Positions 4,522 to 7,786 of a stretch of 7,786 nt of DNA are shown here, one piece after another. Both the position numbers and the translations under genes were made by a program. Positions within the stretch are counted from its first letter, which is position 1; every line of letters begins with the position of its first letter. Under the pieces are notes generated by a model that was not told the DNA's origin, did no database searches, and saw only the letters and a list, made by a program, of their open reading frames with translations. Source of the DNA: Nitrososphaera sp. Lineage in GTDB: Archaea > Thermoproteota > Nitrososphaeria > Nitrososphaerales > Nitrososphaeraceae. Location: NCBI GenBank assembly GCA_023252395.1, contig JAJPDY010000047.1, positions 1 to 7,786 of the forward strand, read 5' to 3'.

Positions 4522-7254
4522 ATGGCGGGAGTTACTGAATTTAATTCAAATTCGAATTCTGGGACACTGATCGCAAAGATACGCAAACGTGACGGCCGCG
4601 TTGTGAACTTTGAAAGCTCAAAGATAGCAAACGCGATATACAAGGCACTTGTCGCGACTGGCAAGCCTGATTACCCATTGGCTGAAAGGCTGGCTGCGAA
4701 GGTAGTGCAAAAGATGGTCCAGATCGAAAAGACGGCAGTTCCAAGCGTCGAAGATGTGCAGGACATGGTTGAATCAATATTGATAGAGGAAAGCCTGTCC
4801 GAAACAGCAAAGTCGTACATACTGTACAGGCATGAGAGGCGCAAGGTCCGAGACGAGAAGATGAAGATCCTCAACAAGAAGGACCTTGACGAAGTCGACA
4901 AGGCGTTTGACATTAATTCACTTAGAGTATTAGCGGCGCGATACCTGCTCCGCGACGACACCAACGAAATCATTGAAGGCCCCAAGCAGATGTTTGAAAG
5001 AGTGGCGACAACGGTTGCTATCGCAGACATTTTGCATGACCCGGCGGTGTTCAGCCTGTCAGGCGGCCAGACACAAAACATCGAAGAAGCCGAGCGCTAC
5101 TATGCCAAGCTCGACGACTTTGGGTACAAGCTAAAGATTGGCGAATACTACCTGAACAAGTACCACTTTGAAGCTCTGATACGCCACTACATCTACTCTG
5201 CAAAGCAGGGGCACATGAAGGTGAGTTTCAAGGAGCTGCTCAGGATGGTGGCAGAAGGCAAGCTGGCCCAGTACGAAGAGCGCATTGAAGAATACTACAA
5301 CCTTATGGTATCAAGGGATTTTCTGCCAAACACACCAACCCTGATGAACGCCGGCGCAAGGCTCGGGCAGCTGTCTGCGTGCTTTGTGCTTGACATGCCT
5401 GACGACATGGCCGCAATCATGAAGTCGTCGACTGACGCTGCCATGATATTCAAGTCCGGCGGCGGAGTCGGCATCAACTACTCTGACCTCCGAAATGAGG
5501 GCGACATCGTTGCTTCCACTTCAGGCGTTGCGTCCGGCCCCGTGTCTTTCATGAGCATCATTGACACCATTACTAATGTTGTCAAGCAGGGCGGCAAGAG
5601 GCGTGGCGCAAACATGGGCATACTCGAGGCGTGGCACCCTGACATTGAAAAGTTCGTGACTGCCAAGACAAAGCCCGGAGTCTTTGAGAACTTTAATGTG
5701 AGCGTGGGAATCTGGGAAGACTTTTGGCAGGCGCTTGTCAACAAGGAAGGCAACCACAAATTCACGTTGCGCAGCCCAAGGACAAGAGAGCCGATTAGGC
5801 AGATTGACGCACAACAACTGATCGATCTAATCGCGCTGAGCGCATGGAGAAGCGCCGAGCCCGGAGTGATATTCTTTGACAACATCAACAGGTACAACCC
5901 GCTCATAAACGCAAGGAACGGGCCGCTGCGCGCGACAAACCCGTGCGGCGAGCAGTCATTATATCCATACGAGTCATGCAACCTAGGCTCTATCAACCTG
6001 GCAAACTTTGTGAAGCGCAAGGCCGACGGCGCGTACGAGTTTGACTGGCAGCGCTACGAGCAGGCGATCAGGCTAGCGACAAGGTTCCTTGACAACATTA
6101 TCGACATGAACAAGTACCCTGTCGAGGAGATATCCAGAGCCACGAAGGAGACAAGGAGAATTGGCCTTGGCATAATGGGAATTGCCGATCTGCTGTTCCT
6201 GCTAAAGGAGGCGTACAACTCGAAGGCCGGCTACGAATTCATGAACAAGCTCGCAGAAGCGGTGTCGTATTTCAGCATGGAAGAAAGCGTGGCAATCGCA
6301 AAGGCTCGCGGCCCATTCTCACTGTTCAAGGACAGCGACTACGTGAAGGGCAGAATCCCGGTGGCAGGCTACTACGAGCTTCCAAAGGAAACGCACACAT
6401 ACGACTGGGACACGCTCATTGAAAAGATAAAGCAGCACGGCATCCGCAACTCGTGGACTTCAACAATCGCGCCGACTGGAACTCTGTCCATGATTGCAGA
6501 CACTGCAAACGGAGTCGAGCCCGTGTTTGCTCTTGTCTATGAAAAGCGCGTGACAGTTGGCAGGTTCTTTTACACAGACAAGGTGTTTGAGAACATGCTA
6601 AAAGAGAACGGCCTTTACACCGACGACATACTGACCAAGGTTGCAAACAACTACGGCTCTGTCCGGGGCATCGCCGAGATCCCAGAGTGGATGCAGAGGA
6701 TATTCGTCACTGCAATCGACATACACTGGACCGACCACGTGATGGCTCAGGCGGTGTGGCAGAAGTGGATTAGCAACGCCATTGCAAAGACAATCAACAT
6801 GCCCGGCGACGTCACTGCAGAAGACGTGAAATGCGCCTACCTGCTTGCCCACGAGCTCGGGCTAAAGGGCGTGACAGTGTTCAGGGACGGCTCTAGGCAC
6901 GAGCAGGTGCTCCACATCACCGGCAAGAACACCGGCGAGAAGGCGTTTTCAGTAAAGCCAAGCAGGTTCATCGCAGACTATGTCGACAACACAATCAAGG
7001 AGCCATATGTTCTGGATCAGGTCCAAAAGATATTCAAGGAATCCGGGATCGAGGAAGAAGCCAAGATAGCTCCGGCAGCCGCGCCAACAGTCCAGCAAGA
7101 AGTTCTGCCGGCGGCGAAAAAGCCAGCCCCGATGCCGGCGCAGCCGATGGAGATAAACGAGGACCGCTGCCCGACATGCAACGCAAGGCTGATAATCACT
7201 GAAGGGTGCAACGTGTGCATCGAGTGCGGCTTTAGCGGATGCGGCTCGGGCTAA
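4522..7254 (+). CDS. nrdJ: Adenosylcobalamin-dependent (class II) ribonucleotide reductase
   Basis: A 910-residue enzyme that reduces ribonucleotides to deoxyribonucleotides, using coenzyme B12 to generate a cysteine thiyl radical; it acts in the cytoplasm and supplies DNA precursors. Residues about 15-110 form a canonical ATP-cone (KRDGRVVNFESSKI), for overall activity control by ATP/dATP. The catalytic barrel shows FLPNTPTLMNAG (267-278), the first redox cysteine C287, the GGGVGI loop (313-318), NPCGEQ with radical cysteine C475 and catalytic Glu477, the second redox cysteine C486 in SCNLGSINL, and APTGTLS (650-656). The C-terminus carries cysteines 883, 886, 896, 899, 902 and 907, the redox/zinc tail of the NrdJ family, on an Ala/Pro-rich linker (about 849-876). 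All key residues are present and the length is normal for an ATP-cone-bearing member. A short Asn-Ser repeat (8-13) precedes the ATP-cone. A pyrimidine-rich terminator follows. The candidate regulator lies immediately upstream in the same direction. Confidence 0.97.
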   Translation: MAGVTEFNSNSNSGTLIAKIRKRDGRVVNFESSKIANAIYKALVATGKPDYPLAERLAAKVVQKMVQIEKTAVPSVEDVQDMVESILIEESLSETAKSYILYRHERRKVRDEKMKILNKKDLDEVDKAFDINSLRVLAARYLLRDDTNEIIEGPKQMFERVATTVAIADILHDPAVFSLSGGQTQNIEEAERYYAKLDDFGYKLKIGEYYLNKYHFEALIRHYIYSAKQGHMKVSFKELLRMVAEGKLAQYEERIEEYYNLMVSRDFLPNTPTLMNAGARLGQLSACFVLDMPDDMAAIMKSSTDAAMIFKSGGGVGINYSDLRNEGDIVASTSGVASGPVSFMSIIDTITNVVKQGGKRRGANMGILEAWHPDIEKFVTAKTKPGVFENFNVSVGIWEDFWQALVNKEGNHKFTLRSPRTREPIRQIDAQQLIDLIALSAWRSAEPGVIFFDNINRYNPLINARNGPLRATNPCGEQSLYPYESCNLGSINLANFVKRKADGAYEFDWQRYEQAIRLATRFLDNIIDMNKYPVEEISRATKETRRIGLGIMGIADLLFLLKEAYNSKAGYEFMNKLAEAVSYFSMEESVAIAKARGPFSLFKDSDYVKGRIPVAGYYELPKETHTYDWDTLIEKIKQHGIRNSWTSTIAPTGTLSMIADTANGVEPVFALVYEKRVTVGRFFYTDKVFENMLKENGLYTDDILTKVANNYGSVRGIAEIPEWMQRIFVTAIDIHWTDHVMAQAVWQKWISNAIAKTINMPGDVTAEDVKCAYLLAHELGLKGVTVFRDGSRHEQVLHITGKNTGEKAFSVKPSRFIADYVDNTIKEPYVLDQVQKIFKESGIEEEAKIAPAAAPTVQQEVLPAAKKPAPMPAQPMEINEDRCPTCNARLIITEGCNVCIECGFSGCGSG

Positions 7255-7276
7255 CCCCTCTCTTTTCTCCTTTTTG
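7255..7276 (+). terminator. Pyrimidine-rich terminator after nrdJ
   Basis: Directly after the stop codon the plus strand is almost entirely C and T and ends in TCCTTTTTG. Archaeal RNA polymerase terminates at such T-rich tracts without needing a hairpin. Another promoter follows within about 25 bases. Confidence 0.5.
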
Positions 7277-7297
7277 ATTTGCTGTACAAGATCGTAC

Positions 7298-7307
7298 CTT
7301 TAATAAT
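7298..7307 (+). promoter_or_regulatory. TATA box for the membrane-anchored protein gene
   Basis: CTTTAATAAT is centred about 26 bases before the GTG at 7329, the ideal spacing for a leaderless transcript. It supports GTG as the true start, because the only upstream in-frame ATG (7317) is followed at once by a TAA (7323-7325). Confidence 0.5.
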
Positions 7308-7328
7308 TCTGTTTTCATGATTTAAGCA

Positions 7329-7786
7329 GTGAAAAGAAGGTCGCTTATCATCATTGGCATCATCCCGGCGGCATTGATTATTGGCGGCGGCACCTACATC
7401 TATTTCACGCAGTTTGCTCCGCAAACAGTCATGCAAACGAACCCTGATGCAACAAATTGCAGGCAGGGAAACGTGCTTGATGGCGTAGAGAGGCCCGCCC
7501 GATTTACCGTATTGTCAACCTGCGAAATGGCGATCGGCACAGTCCATGATATGAAAGGCACAAAGGAAGACGACGGCGATTATGAATTCAGCCTCGATGT
7601 TGAGCAGCCATACAAAAAGCTGCTGAACGAACAGAACGATTCACACAGGAATGGAATGCTCGTTGTAGAAATCATTCCAAACGATCAAAACTTGCCTGAT
7701 GTGCAGATCCCAAAGGACGGCGACAGGATAGAAGTTCACGGTGCTTGGGTGACAGACAAGCCTGCATTTGGCTGGAATGAAATACA
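7329..7786 (+). CDS. Membrane-anchored extracytoplasmic protein, 3'-truncated by the window
   Basis: An open frame with a GTG start that runs off the window; 152 codons are visible. The N-terminus is KRR followed by a hydrophobic stretch (about residues 6-26), a signal anchor or signal peptide with the positive side inside, so the rest should lie outside the membrane. The exported part has two cysteines (C44, C65) that could form a disulfide. A beta-rich stretch follows and reaches GDRIEVHGAWVTDKPAFGWN (131-150) just before the cut. That ending looks like the final strands of a small OB-like or SH3-like beta-barrel seen in secreted archaeal and bacterial proteins, but I cannot name the family with certainty. 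There is no lipobox cysteine directly after the hydrophobic segment. It has its own promoter, so there is no evidence that it is co-transcribed with nrdJ. Confidence 0.7.
   Translation, partial: MKRRSLIIIGIIPAALIIGGGTYIYFTQFAPQTVMQTNPDATNCRQGNVLDGVERPARFTVLSTCEMAIGTVHDMKGTKEDDGDYEFSLDVEQPYKKLLNEQNDSHRNGMLVVEIIPNDQNLPDVQIPKDGDRIEVHGAWVTDKPAFGWNEI

Noticed and set aside
4537..4559. Tandem AATTC repeats at the start of nrdJ
   Set aside because: They encode a short Asn-Ser repeat in frame; three units are too few to call a functional repeat.
4416..4664. 82-codon minus-strand frame across the nrdJ promoter
   Set aside because: It has no recognisable domain and covers the TATA box and start of nrdJ.

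Overview
The window looks like chromosomal DNA from an ammonia-oxidising archaeon of the Nitrososphaera type (Thaumarchaeota/Nitrososphaeria). Three things point there. There is an ESCRT-III/CdvB-family cell-division protein. There is a class II (B12-dependent) ribonucleotide reductase. Several genes have an archaeal TATA-like box 25-32 bases before the start codon, as in leaderless or short-leader archaeal transcripts. Genus level is an inference from overall character, not from a marker gene.

Layout: (1) 1-95, a cluster of overlapping inverted repeats followed by a TATA-like box. (2) 96-455, an AT-rich gene for a small charged coiled-coil protein of unknown function. (3) 553-717, a 54-residue four-cysteine zinc-ribbon protein; its stop codon directly abuts the stop codon of (4) 718-1338 on the minus strand, a four-helix membrane protein. 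(5) 1477-2085, a CdvB-type ESCRT-III protein with a C-terminal LPEVP motif resembling MIM2, divergent from the membrane protein. (6) 2189-4273, a 694-residue protein joining an ArsR-like winged helix, an ATP-cone, a degenerate class III reductase (NrdD) body and a zinc ribbon. (7) 4522-7254, nrdJ, a complete class II ribonucleotide reductase with its own ATP-cone and a C-terminal cysteine tail on an Ala/Pro-rich linker. (8) 7329 to the window end, the start of a membrane-anchored extracytoplasmic protein with a GTG start, cut off by the window edge.

The most interesting unit is 2189-7254. The gene before nrdJ appears to be a dead class III reductase turned into a transcription factor: the DNA-binding domain is at the front, the NrdD fold is recognisable, but the thiyl-radical cysteine position, the GDIHxHD histidines and the glycyl-radical tail are missing. 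The simplest hypothesis is a nucleotide-sensing regulator of nrdJ, analogous to bacterial NrdR (zinc ribbon plus ATP-cone) but built independently from a reductase. Short AT-rich motifs are shared between its own upstream region and that of nrdJ, which would fit co-regulation, but they are weak evidence. I do not know of a published description of this protein.
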